NCBI GenBank assembly: GCA_021772845.1
Contig: JAJFLF010000047.1
Location: forward strand, 1 to 6,635
Length of the DNA: 6,635 nucleotides
Reading direction: 5' to 3'
Source: Mariprofundus sp.
GTDB lineage: Bacteria > Pseudomonadota > Zetaproteobacteria > Mariprofundales > Mariprofundaceae
Of this stretch, positions 1 through 5,802 are shown in pieces (position 1 is the first letter of the stretch; the number at the start of each line of letters is the position of its first letter). The notes beneath the pieces are model-generated. The model had not been told where the DNA came from, made no database searches, and worked only from the letters and a program-made list of their open reading frames with translations. The position numbers and the translations under genes were made by a program.

Positions 1-431
1 TGTTGAATAGCTTTCAGAAAGCGACTGGATGTGCTCGACATGCGACGTTTGGCCATGCGCGCTGCTTGTAGTCCACGTTTTTTAAGTTGCCCCTCAATCT
101 TATAGGCATAAAACCAGTCAATGGTTAATAACAAAACGTGAATAAAGCTGACGAGCACACCAAGCGCAAAAGCGATCAAAATAACCCAGGTAACGCGAGA
201 CGTATCGTTGATTACAAATTCCCACAGATCAGCCTGCTGGTAGAGCTGCATGAATACACCGGTGGTGATGGAAACCCAGACAATCCAGAAGCCCAGGGTT
301 TTCATAAAACGCTGATCCATGGCTGAATCCTTGCGTAGTTTTGTGCTGCCTGAAAACGGTTGTGCAGTTCTTTGTGGGTGTGGATCTTGTTGCCCGTCTG
401 CGTTGCTAGTAGGTGATTGTGGTGAAGTCAT
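1..431 (-). CDS. N-terminal part of a two-helix membrane protein (possibly MotA/TolQ/ExbB-like), cut by window edge
   Basis: An open frame of 143 codons begins with ATG at 431 and runs off the left edge without a stop. The start is supported by AAGGAG at 442-437, five bases upstream, and it lies only 15 bases after the ccoG-like stop, so the two are probably co-transcribed. The first 37 residues are polar and rich in Pro, Gln, Ser and Thr. Hydrophobic segments follow at about residues 46-64 (FWIVWVSITTGVF) and 80-105 (VTWVILIAFALGVLVSF). A basic stretch from about 111 onward (KKRGLQAARMAKRR) suggests the tail begins in the cytoplasm. A second possible start is the ATG at 320 (residue 38), preceded by AAGGA at an acceptable distance; it would remove the polar extension. 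The feel of the second helix is like proton-channel proteins of the MotA/TolQ/ExbB group, but this is a weak impression. It does not look like CcoH/FixH, which has a single N-terminal helix. Confidence 0.75.
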   Translation of the reverse strand, partial: MTSPQSPTSNADGQQDPHPQRTAQPFSGSTKLRKDSAMDQRFMKTLGFWIVWVSITTGVFMQLYQQADLWEFVINDTSRVTWVILIAFALGVLVSFIHVLLLTIDWFYAYKIEGQLKKRGLQAARMAKRRMSSTSSRFLKAIQ

Positions 432-446
432 AATATCTCCTTGAGT

Positions 447-1799
447 TCATTGGTTCGACGCGTTCTCAACGGCTCTATTTTTTACAAAGTGGGTTACATG
501 AAATGTATCCGACCAGCCGTTATCCGCACTGGCCAACACAGTAAAACGGTGCAGTCCGGCGGGCAGTTCATCTGACACATGTAGAACAACATCCATGCGT
601 CCAGATGTTTCAAAGTGTATGCTTTCTTTTTCTAGTAAAAACAACTCATTAAGCCCTTTAACTTTAAGTGTTACATTGGTTGGTGAGTAGAGTTTGTGGG
701 CAATGTTTATACGGTAGTCGAGCACCGCACCGGCACTGTTTTCTGCCATTGCGGTAACAGAGAATTCTTCACTCTGGTAACTGGTCAGTCCTATGCCTAA
801 CAGCAAAGCGCCAGCCAGTGTGGCGAGCAGAGATTTTTTAGTACGTTGCAAAAATTCGGCTACTGAATTGCGGCTTTTAGATGCGTTTATTTTATCTCCA
901 ATCGTAAAACTTAACAGGCCGGATTCAGCACCTTTTTTTCGTTTGCTGTTGAGTTGATCACAGGCAGTCACACAGGCACCACAATTGATGCAATTATCAA
1001 TCTGGCCGGTGGTGCGTGGATCGAGATCCAGTACACAGGCATCCACACAAAAGTTACATTTCGTGCAGTGATCTGAGCGCTGATCATCATAACGGATACG
1101 CAGGGAGTGTTTTGATTTGAATGATTCCTGCCAGACACGATAGAAACACATATATTTGCACCATAAATGTTTCACTGCTGCTATATCGTATAGAAACAGG
1201 CCGGTGAGTATGAGAAATATCCAGTACAGACTACCATGTTGCAGTGCCTGTTCGGACAGGGTCATGTATGACCAGATCACAGATGGTGGGGCAAAGTAGA
1301 GTAGGGGGATAAGGGCATAAAGCATGGCCGGCAATAACAGACCGATTGATAGTAGAGAATAGTTCAGCCAGGACTTTTTGCGAAGTGCCACCTGCATTTT
1401 CTGACCGCTGATATCCAGCATGTCCGCTTTGCGACCGAGTAGTTTGAGTGTGAGCCTGTCGGCAAATTCAGACGCTGTATTCTGCGGACACATCCAACCA
1501 CAAAAGGCCGAACCGACCGCTGCATAGGTCATCACCAGTAGACTGGCTATAAATAACCACAGACCGAATATAATCAGGAAATCAGAAAACCAGACCTGTC
1601 GCCCAAGCATAATAAAGTTGGCTGATTCCAGGTCGATGCGAAACAGACCGGTCAACGGGATCAGAATAAGAATCAGCAGTGTCAGATATTGCAGCAATAG
1701 CCTTGATGGATGCAGCGTTTTTGCACCAGCTACATGCTGCTGCACTACCGGTATTTTTTTGAGGGCTTCTGTGGCCGCGTTAGAGCTTTTATTCTTCAA
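447..1799 (-). CDS. ccoG: FixG/CcoG-family polyferredoxin membrane protein (cytochrome c oxidase accessory protein)
   Basis: CcoG proteins are inner-membrane iron-sulfur proteins; the characterised member reduces Cu(II) to Cu(I) for assembly of cbb3-type oxidase. This 450-residue protein is close to the usual family length. Membrane segments lie near residues 34-53, 70-96, 145-170, 190-207 and 322-340. The first membrane-edge motif is CGWMCPQN (C100, C104), as in the family. The second, CKYMCFY (C214, C218), has Phe where relatives have Pro. Two ferredoxin motifs follow: C245/C248/C251/C255 and C270/C273/C276/C280, enough for two [4Fe-4S] clusters. Residues 342-440 form a beta-rich domain like the Ig-like FixG C-terminal domain, expected outside the membrane. 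The only start consistent with the upstream in-frame TGA at 1838-1836 and the first helix is TTG at 1799, and no ribosome binding site precedes it. That TTG overlaps the stop of a small upstream ORF. It is divergent from typical CcoG, so the exact role is less certain than the family. Confidence 0.85.
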   Translation of the reverse strand: MKNKSSNAATEALKKIPVVQQHVAGAKTLHPSRLLLQYLTLLILILIPLTGLFRIDLESANFIMLGRQVWFSDFLIIFGLWLFIASLLVMTYAAVGSAFCGWMCPQNTASEFADRLTLKLLGRKADMLDISGQKMQVALRKKSWLNYSLLSIGLLLPAMLYALIPLLYFAPPSVIWSYMTLSEQALQHGSLYWIFLILTGLFLYDIAAVKHLWCKYMCFYRVWQESFKSKHSLRIRYDDQRSDHCTKCNFCVDACVLDLDPRTTGQIDNCINCGACVTACDQLNSKRKKGAESGLLSFTIGDKINASKSRNSVAEFLQRTKKSLLATLAGALLLGIGLTSYQSEEFSVTAMAENSAGAVLDYRINIAHKLYSPTNVTLKVKGLNELFLLEKESIHFETSGRMDVVLHVSDELPAGLHRFTVLASADNGWSDTFHVTHFVKNRAVENASNQ

Positions 1800-1909
1800 A
1801 TCTTGGCTGTGTGCTGAGCAGGTTGCGGCTGCAAATCAATCAACGCGGTTTTGATCGTCATGATTTGACGCGATGCGGTTCGGTTGCGTTCAATTCGGCC
1901 CAGTAGCAT
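1796..1909 (-). CDS. Small 37-codon ORF overlapping the ccoG start; possible leader peptide
   Basis: An ATG at 1909-1907 is preceded by GGAG at 1918-1915, five bases upstream, which is good spacing. The frame runs 37 codons, beginning MLLGRIERN and ending QPAQHTAKI, and stops with TGA at 1798-1796. The ccoG-like gene starts with TTG at 1799-1797, so stop and start share the four bases TTGA. This arrangement is typical of translational coupling by reinitiation, and it would explain why the ccoG TTG has no ribosome binding site of its own. The peptide is polar and basic in its first half, has no obvious membrane segment, and I do not recognise it. The alternative is that it is the true N-terminus of the downstream protein, separated by a one-base frameshift or sequencing error. 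A short frame like this can also occur by chance. Confidence 0.35.
   Translation of the reverse strand: MLLGRIERNRTASRQIMTIKTALIDLQPQPAQHTAKI
1856..1870. repeat. Inverted repeat CGTCA-N5-TGACG in the ccoG leader
   Basis: The arms CGTCA (1856-1860) and TGACG (1866-1870) are perfect reverse complements around TGATT. It is flanked by ATCG-like and CGAT-like sequence that would extend the symmetry with a two-base offset. It lies inside the small ORF upstream of ccoG. It could be a protein-binding site or part of an mRNA hairpin, but five-base arms are easily found by chance. Confidence 0.25.
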
Positions 1910-1947
1910 AAATTCTCCATTTAACCGATGAGCATGAACCGCATGCC

Positions 1948-1967
1948 CATTCGGATGGAGGCGAATG
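1948..1967. promoter_or_regulatory. Candidate operator: inverted repeat CATTCG-N8-CGAATG
   Basis: The six-base arms CATTCG (1948-1953) and CGAATG (1962-1967) are perfectly complementary with an eight-base spacer. The dyad sits roughly mid-way in the intergenic region between the divergent lysR-type gene and the ccoG-like operon. LysR-family regulators usually bind interrupted dyads with an ATTC/GAAT-like core upstream of divergent promoters, so this is a reasonable candidate recognition site. It does not fit the strict T-N11-A spacing. Assignment to the neighbouring LysR protein is inference. Confidence 0.35.
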
Positions 1968-2009
1968 ATAGCGCCGTGCTTTTATCTATCAATTCGCTAA
2001 AAAAAGAAT

Positions 2010-2015
2010 TACAAT
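2010..2015 (+). promoter_or_regulatory. Likely -10 element of the lysR-type gene
   Basis: TACAAT matches the sigma-70 -10 consensus TATAAT in five of six positions and lies 24 bases before the ATG. Transcription from it would start near 2022 and give a leader of about 18 bases. No convincing -35 is visible at the expected distance (around 1987-1992 there is TATCAA), so the promoter may be weak or activator-dependent. Confidence 0.4.
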
Positions 2016-2030
2016 GTGCAATAATGCACA
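2015..2030. promoter_or_regulatory. Palindrome TGTGCA-ATAA-TGCACA over the lysR start region
   Basis: Six-base perfect arms (2015-2020 and 2025-2030) flank ATAA. The left arm shares its first base with the candidate -10 TACAAT, and the right arm shares its last base with the AGGAGG ribosome binding site at 2030-2035. A protein bound here would block transcription initiation, as expected for autorepression, which is common in the LysR family. If transcription starts upstream of the dyad, the RNA could instead fold a small hairpin beside the ribosome binding site. Confidence 0.4.
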
Positions 2031-2039
2031 GGAGGCGCT

Positions 2040-2921
2040 ATGAACTGGGATGATCTCAGGCTGTTTTTGGCTGTAGCACGCGAAGGATCCATCAGTGGAG
2101 GTGCTCGAAAGCTGGGAGTACAGCATTCCACCGTATCCAGACGCATCCGGACGCTGGAGAAAAACATGGGTGTACGCCTGCTTGAACGCAAGAAGAGTGG
2201 CTACGAACTCACTGCTGCTGGTGATAGCCTGAAGCTGGCCGCCTGCAAGATGGAGCATGAGGTGCTGGATATCGATGGTACTCTGGGTGGTTGGGATGCT
2301 CGCCTGACCGGTGAATTGCGCGTAACTGCCATCAACAGCATGGCTTGCGGCATTCTGATGCCTATGTTTGCCCGTTTCAGCCAGCATTATCCGGATGTGG
2401 ATCTGCATCTGCTAACGTCGAACAAAAATAGCAGTCTGGTGGAACGGGATGCCGATGTGGCGATTCGTCTTACCAATACGCCGAACGATGCATTGATCGG
2501 CAAAGAGTTGGGTACGGTTGCAACCACGGTGTATGCCAGCCGCGAATATTTGGCCCAAATACAGGAGCAGGGTGGTAAACCGGCATGGTTGGGCGTGAGC
2601 TGCTGTTCCTTTCATAAAAGCTGGACCGGAAAAAAAGCCGCCGGCCAACGTCAGAACTTCAATGTCGATGATACGCTATTAACTGCTGCCGCACTTAAAC
2701 AACATCTCGGCGTGGCCTATCTTCCCTGTTTTATGGGGGATACTGACCCGGATCTGGTGCGTCTGTGCCCACCCGATGCGCAGATGAAGCTGGGTGTCTG
2801 GTTACTGTTCCACCCGGATCTGAAACGCACTGCAAGAGTATTGGCATTTCGTGATCACATGATTGAAGAGATGAAACAACAGGCTGATTTGCTTGAAGGC
2901 CAACTGCCTAAAGGAAACTGA
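2040..2921 (+). CDS. LysR-family transcriptional regulator
   Basis: The product is a 293-residue DNA-binding regulator, a normal length for the family. The N-terminal winged helix-turn-helix covers about residues 1-60: LRLFLAVAREGSISGGARKL, then HSTVSRRIRTLEKNMGVRLLER. A linker helix (about 60-85) and a periplasmic-binding-protein-like effector domain (about 88-285) follow, with GELRVTAINSMACGILMPM opening the latter. The C-terminal LGVAYLPCFMGDTDP and WLLFHPDLKRTARVLAF resemble the GcvA-like subgroup. The ATG at 2040 is well supported by AGGAGG at 2030-2035. The gene is transcribed away from the ccoG-like operon across about 130 bases that contain inverted repeats, so control of that operon and of itself is plausible. 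The effector is unknown. The gene downstream is convergent, so lysR is probably monocistronic. Confidence 0.93.
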   Translation: MNWDDLRLFLAVAREGSISGGARKLGVQHSTVSRRIRTLEKNMGVRLLERKKSGYELTAAGDSLKLAACKMEHEVLDIDGTLGGWDARLTGELRVTAINSMACGILMPMFARFSQHYPDVDLHLLTSNKNSSLVERDADVAIRLTNTPNDALIGKELGTVATTVYASREYLAQIQEQGGKPAWLGVSCCSFHKSWTGKKAAGQRQNFNVDDTLLTAAALKQHLGVAYLPCFMGDTDPDLVRLCPPDAQMKLGVWLLFHPDLKRTARVLAFRDHMIEEMKQQADLLEGQLPKGN

Positions 2922-2992
2922 GGTGTTGGGGGCTATTGCTTTCGATACAACGGGATTGCTTTTCAACAGCACGATATCTTCCGAATCCACTG

Positions 2993-3012
2993 CGGGAAAA
3001 GCGCTTTTACCG
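2993..3012. repeat. Imperfect palindrome between convergent genes
   Basis: CGG-G-AAAAGCGCTTTT-A-CCG is symmetric except for one G/A mismatch. It lies in the 99-base gap between the lysR stop and the end of the convergent kinase gene. It could act as a bidirectional transcription end, but as RNA the stem is weak (AAAA/UUUU plus CGG/CCG around GCGC) and neither side is followed by a uridine run. I see no better terminator in this gap. Confidence 0.2.
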
Positions 3013-3020
3013 GATAATCA

Positions 3021-5657
3021 TTATTTTAATAGTTCGTGAATGATGCGGCTGATTGATGCGACTGAATAAGGTTTTGCAATTACGCTGCCTCCATCTTCTT
3101 TTAAGGCATTAATCAGCACATTGTTTTTATCATAACCGGTGGCATATAAAATAGGCATAGCAGGCTTTAATATATGAATCTTAGCTGCAGCTTCGATACC
3201 TCCTAGTTTGGGCATAATGACATCCAGAATAAGTAGATTGATTTCATGTTGATGTGTTTTGAATAGCTCAATGGCCTGGTTACCATCCTGTGCAGCAAGA
3301 ACCTGATAACCCAATCCTTGTAGAACTTCTGCCAGTGTTTCTCTGACCTGTTCTTCATCATCGGCAATAAGAATGATTTCATTGTTGCCATAAAGAATCT
3401 CTTCATGGCTGTTTGGATTGAAGTCAGCTTTAACATCCTGTTCCAATGGTAGATAAATGTTGAAGGTCGTAGCTTCATGAAGTGTGCTCTCAACATCGAT
3501 GATGCCATGGTGAGACTGCATAGCTCCAAACACCATAGCCAGTCCGAGCCCGGTCCCTTTGCCCTGTTCTTTGGTCGTAAAGAAGGGTTCGAATATACGT
3601 TGAAGTGACTCTTTATTTATGCCCTCACCATTGTCGGTGATAGTTAGCTGGGCGTAACTGTCTCCATCAACCTGATGCTTTTGCATAAATAGTTTATCAG
3701 GTGTGAATAGCTTTAAATTTATCTCAATGTGTGGTTCACGAACGCCATCAAGGGCATCACGTGCATTATTGAGCAAGTTCATGATGATCTGCTGCAGCTG
3801 TGTAGCATCGCCCTTGATAATCAAGTTTTCACTACATATATGCTGAGAAATATTGATGTTTTCGGGAATCCCAACTTTTGTCAGCTTCAGTGCCTCTTTT
3901 AGAAATGATGTGAATGAGAGTGTCTGCAGTTCAACGCTGTCTTTACACGCAAACGTGAGTAATTGGGAGACCATATGACCTGCCTTAAAACATAAACTAT
4001 CAACTTTAGATAGTTTATCAGTCAACTCAGGTTGCTCGCTGATTTTACCTTTAATGAGGAATAGGTTTCCGGAAATGGCTGCCAGCATATTATTGAAATC
4101 ATGTGCGATACCACCGACCAGAGTACCAATGGCTTCCAGTTTTTGCGCCTGATTGAACTTCTCTTCCATCTCCTGCAAATCTGTAATGTCATTGCCTGAT
4201 CCTAATATGCCGATGATGACGCCTGTATCATCAACAATATTGGTGTTGTGCCATGCAACAGTGCGTTCTTCACCTGTGCTTGTGATGATCTGATTGGTAA
4301 AATATTCAACAGGTTCTACATCACCAGCCATCAGCTGGTTATAAACAGCCTTAACCTCTTTGTTGTTATGGGCTGGTATGAAATGATCAAACCAGTTTTT
4401 ACCCACGAGCTTATGTTCAGGATAGCCAAGAGTTTCACAGGCCTTTTTATTGGCCAGCGTAACAATCTGATTATTGTCGATGGCTATCATCATGACGCTG
4501 GCAATATTCAAATAAGTTTGAGCGCGCTCCTGAGCGGCGTGGATATCTTGTTTAGCCTGATGGCGTTCGGTGATATCACGACTGGCACCAATTAGACCAA
4601 TGATATTGTTATTATCATCCCGGAGTGGGGCCTTAAGGGTGTCTAGCAACACACGTGTTCCATCGGGATAGGTGACCCACTCATCATTGCGCTGTGGCTG
4701 ACCCTGGATAAACATCTCCTGGTCTTTCTGGCGGAAAGAATCAGCCACTTTTTTATCAAACAGGTCAAAATCAGTAATGCCTATGATATGTTTTTCACTC
4801 TTTTTGCCTACGAGGTCGCACATGGCTTGATTGCAACCAAGATAAACGCCATTCAGATCTTTATAGAATATGATATCGGGAACGGCATCTCGCAGTGCCT
4901 TTAATAGGGCATTGGTTTGTGCAAGATTATATTCATTATTTTTGAATACAGTGATATCGCGAAGATGACTGACCAGAGAATTGACAGATCCATCATCGGC
5001 GAATTCAGGGTTTAGAAGCCAGTCTACTGTGGCTGCTCCATTTGGTCCTGTATAGGTGAATTCATTGCGCTGAGTTTCACCAGTTTCAAAGGCCCGCGTC
5101 ATGATGGTTTCCCATGCATCACACATTTCGGATGGAAATCCCATTTCTCTGTGCGTTTTTCCAATAAACGTTTCAGGTTGCAAACCAGTCATAGCAGTCA
5201 CGGCCGGATTAACATAGAGGTGTTTCAGCTCCCGATTAAAATTACTAATCACATCATCGGAGTTTTCAGCCAAGGCCCGATAATGCATTTCACTCTGCTG
5301 CAATGCATTCTCAGTTTGTACGCGTTCGGTGATGTCGTGAATGATGGAATAGAGAACATGTTGCCCTTGATACTCAATCGGACCACTCCAAACCTCTACA
5401 TTCCTTACATCTCCATTTATAAGCCTGTGTTTGAAAAAGAAGTGGTCACGGCTTTCAGTGGCAGCCTTTTGCATTTCACTTTTTATCTCGGCTTCGGAAA
5501 GAGTGTTGATGTCAGAAATATTGAGTTGCTGGATTTGTTCATAAGAATAACCGTAGAAATTTAGCGCAGCATGATTGGCATCCAGAATATTACCTTGCTC
5601 TGGATCAATAAGCAGAGCGACTGCTTTCATTTCTTTGAAAAAGTCCATAAGCCTCAT
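3021..5657 (-). CDS. Hybrid sensor histidine kinase with four PAS domains and a C-terminal receiver
   Basis: Counting from the ATG at 5657 (878 residues), the order is: PAS about 8-112, PAS 123-243, PAS 250-366, PAS 376-494, HisKA 500-570, HATPase 608-738, receiver 760-876. PAS units 1, 3 and 4 end in a DIT(E/D)-type junction. The H-box is GGIAHDFNNML with H519, the NtrB-like HisKA type. ATP-site motifs are complete: N-box NLLNNARDAL (N627, N631), G1 DNGEGI (D675), F-box FEPFFTTK and G2 GKGTGLGLAM. The receiver has acidic D766/D767, phosphoacceptor D812 in LILDVIMP, T840 and K862 in AKP. No membrane helix or signal peptide is present, so it should sense a cytoplasmic signal. PAS ligands cannot be read from sequence. 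An in-frame TAA at 5666-5664 limits the start to TTG 5663, ATG 5657 or ATG 5648; none has a strong ribosome binding site. There is no DNA-binding output, so the signal must pass to another protein, plausibly the adjacent receiver-cyclase. Confidence 0.93.
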   Translation of the reverse strand: MRLMDFFKEMKAVALLIDPEQGNILDANHAALNFYGYSYEQIQQLNISDINTLSEAEIKSEMQKAATESRDHFFFKHRLINGDVRNVEVWSGPIEYQGQHVLYSIIHDITERVQTENALQQSEMHYRALAENSDDVISNFNRELKHLYVNPAVTAMTGLQPETFIGKTHREMGFPSEMCDAWETIMTRAFETGETQRNEFTYTGPNGAATVDWLLNPEFADDGSVNSLVSHLRDITVFKNNEYNLAQTNALLKALRDAVPDIIFYKDLNGVYLGCNQAMCDLVGKKSEKHIIGITDFDLFDKKVADSFRQKDQEMFIQGQPQRNDEWVTYPDGTRVLLDTLKAPLRDDNNNIIGLIGASRDITERHQAKQDIHAAQERAQTYLNIASVMMIAIDNNQIVTLANKKACETLGYPEHKLVGKNWFDHFIPAHNNKEVKAVYNQLMAGDVEPVEYFTNQIITSTGEERTVAWHNTNIVDDTGVIIGILGSGNDITDLQEMEEKFNQAQKLEAIGTLVGGIAHDFNNMLAAISGNLFLIKGKISEQPELTDKLSKVDSLCFKAGHMVSQLLTFACKDSVELQTLSFTSFLKEALKLTKVGIPENINISQHICSENLIIKGDATQLQQIIMNLLNNARDALDGVREPHIEINLKLFTPDKLFMQKHQVDGDSYAQLTITDNGEGINKESLQRIFEPFFTTKEQGKGTGLGLAMVFGAMQSHHGIIDVESTLHEATTFNIYLPLEQDVKADFNPNSHEEILYGNNEIILIADDEEQVRETLAEVLQGLGYQVLAAQDGNQAIELFKTHQHEINLLILDVIMPKLGGIEAAAKIHILKPAMPILYATGYDKNNVLINALKEDGGSVIAKPYSVASISRIIHELLK

Positions 5658-5704
5658 AAGCAATTAAAAGGCCAAGAAAGCCGTTGTGATTTCACTCTCC
5701 TCAT
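5654..5704 (-). other. Possible 16-codon leader ORF overlapping the kinase start
   Basis: ATG at 5704-5702 opens a frame of 16 codons (starting MRRVKSQRL) that ends with TGA at 5656-5654. It overlaps the kinase ATG at 5657-5655 as ATGA. A GTG in the same frame at 5695 has GAGGAG just upstream, though close. Coupling would explain the weak initiation signals of the kinase. Frames this short are frequent by chance, so support is slight. Confidence 0.15.
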
Positions 5705-5765
5705 CAGACTAGGGTTTTACTCAGTTATCGTAAGCACAGGGTAATGCGGACGATCTTGGTGAGGC

Positions 5766-5796
5766 GCATTAACAGAGTAGAGGGGAACTCTAATGC
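5766..5796 (-). repeat. Bulged stem-loop just downstream of the cyclase stop
   Basis: On the minus strand GCATTAGAGT pairs with ACTC and TAATGC (ten pairs) across an eight-base loop, with a three-base bulge (TGT on that strand). It begins seven bases after the cyclase stop codon. No T-run follows, so it is not a standard intrinsic terminator. It may stabilise or separate the cyclase message from the kinase message, or mark a Rho-dependent end. Confidence 0.35.
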
Positions 5797-5802
5797 AGAA
5801 GC

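Noticed and set aside
138..326. Plus-strand open frame of 62 codons opposite the left-edge gene
   Set aside because: The minus-strand frame has a strong ribosome binding site, membrane helices and operon spacing; the plus-strand product shows no domain.
1..431. CcoH/FixH identity for the left-edge gene, expected from cco operon order
   Set aside because: The visible part has two hydrophobic segments and a basic tail after the second, unlike the single N-terminal helix plus periplasmic domain of CcoH.
1851..1864. FNR/ANR-like box (TTGAT-CGTC-ATGAT) upstream of ccoG
   Set aside because: One half-site is perfect but the other matches only three of five positions, and the site lies inside the small upstream ORF rather than at a promoter position.
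1989..2408. Minus-strand open frames opposite the LysR N-terminus
   Set aside because: The LysR helix-turn-helix is unmistakable on the plus strand with a strong ribosome binding site; the opposite frames look like chance.
2922..3020. Intrinsic terminator between the convergent lysR and kinase genes
   Set aside because: Only the weak imperfect palindrome at 2993-3012 is present, and no stem is followed by a T-run on either strand.
5151..5564. Plus-strand open frame opposite the first PAS domains of the kinase
   Set aside because: It lies entirely antisense to the PAS-coding frame, whose product is recognisable throughout.
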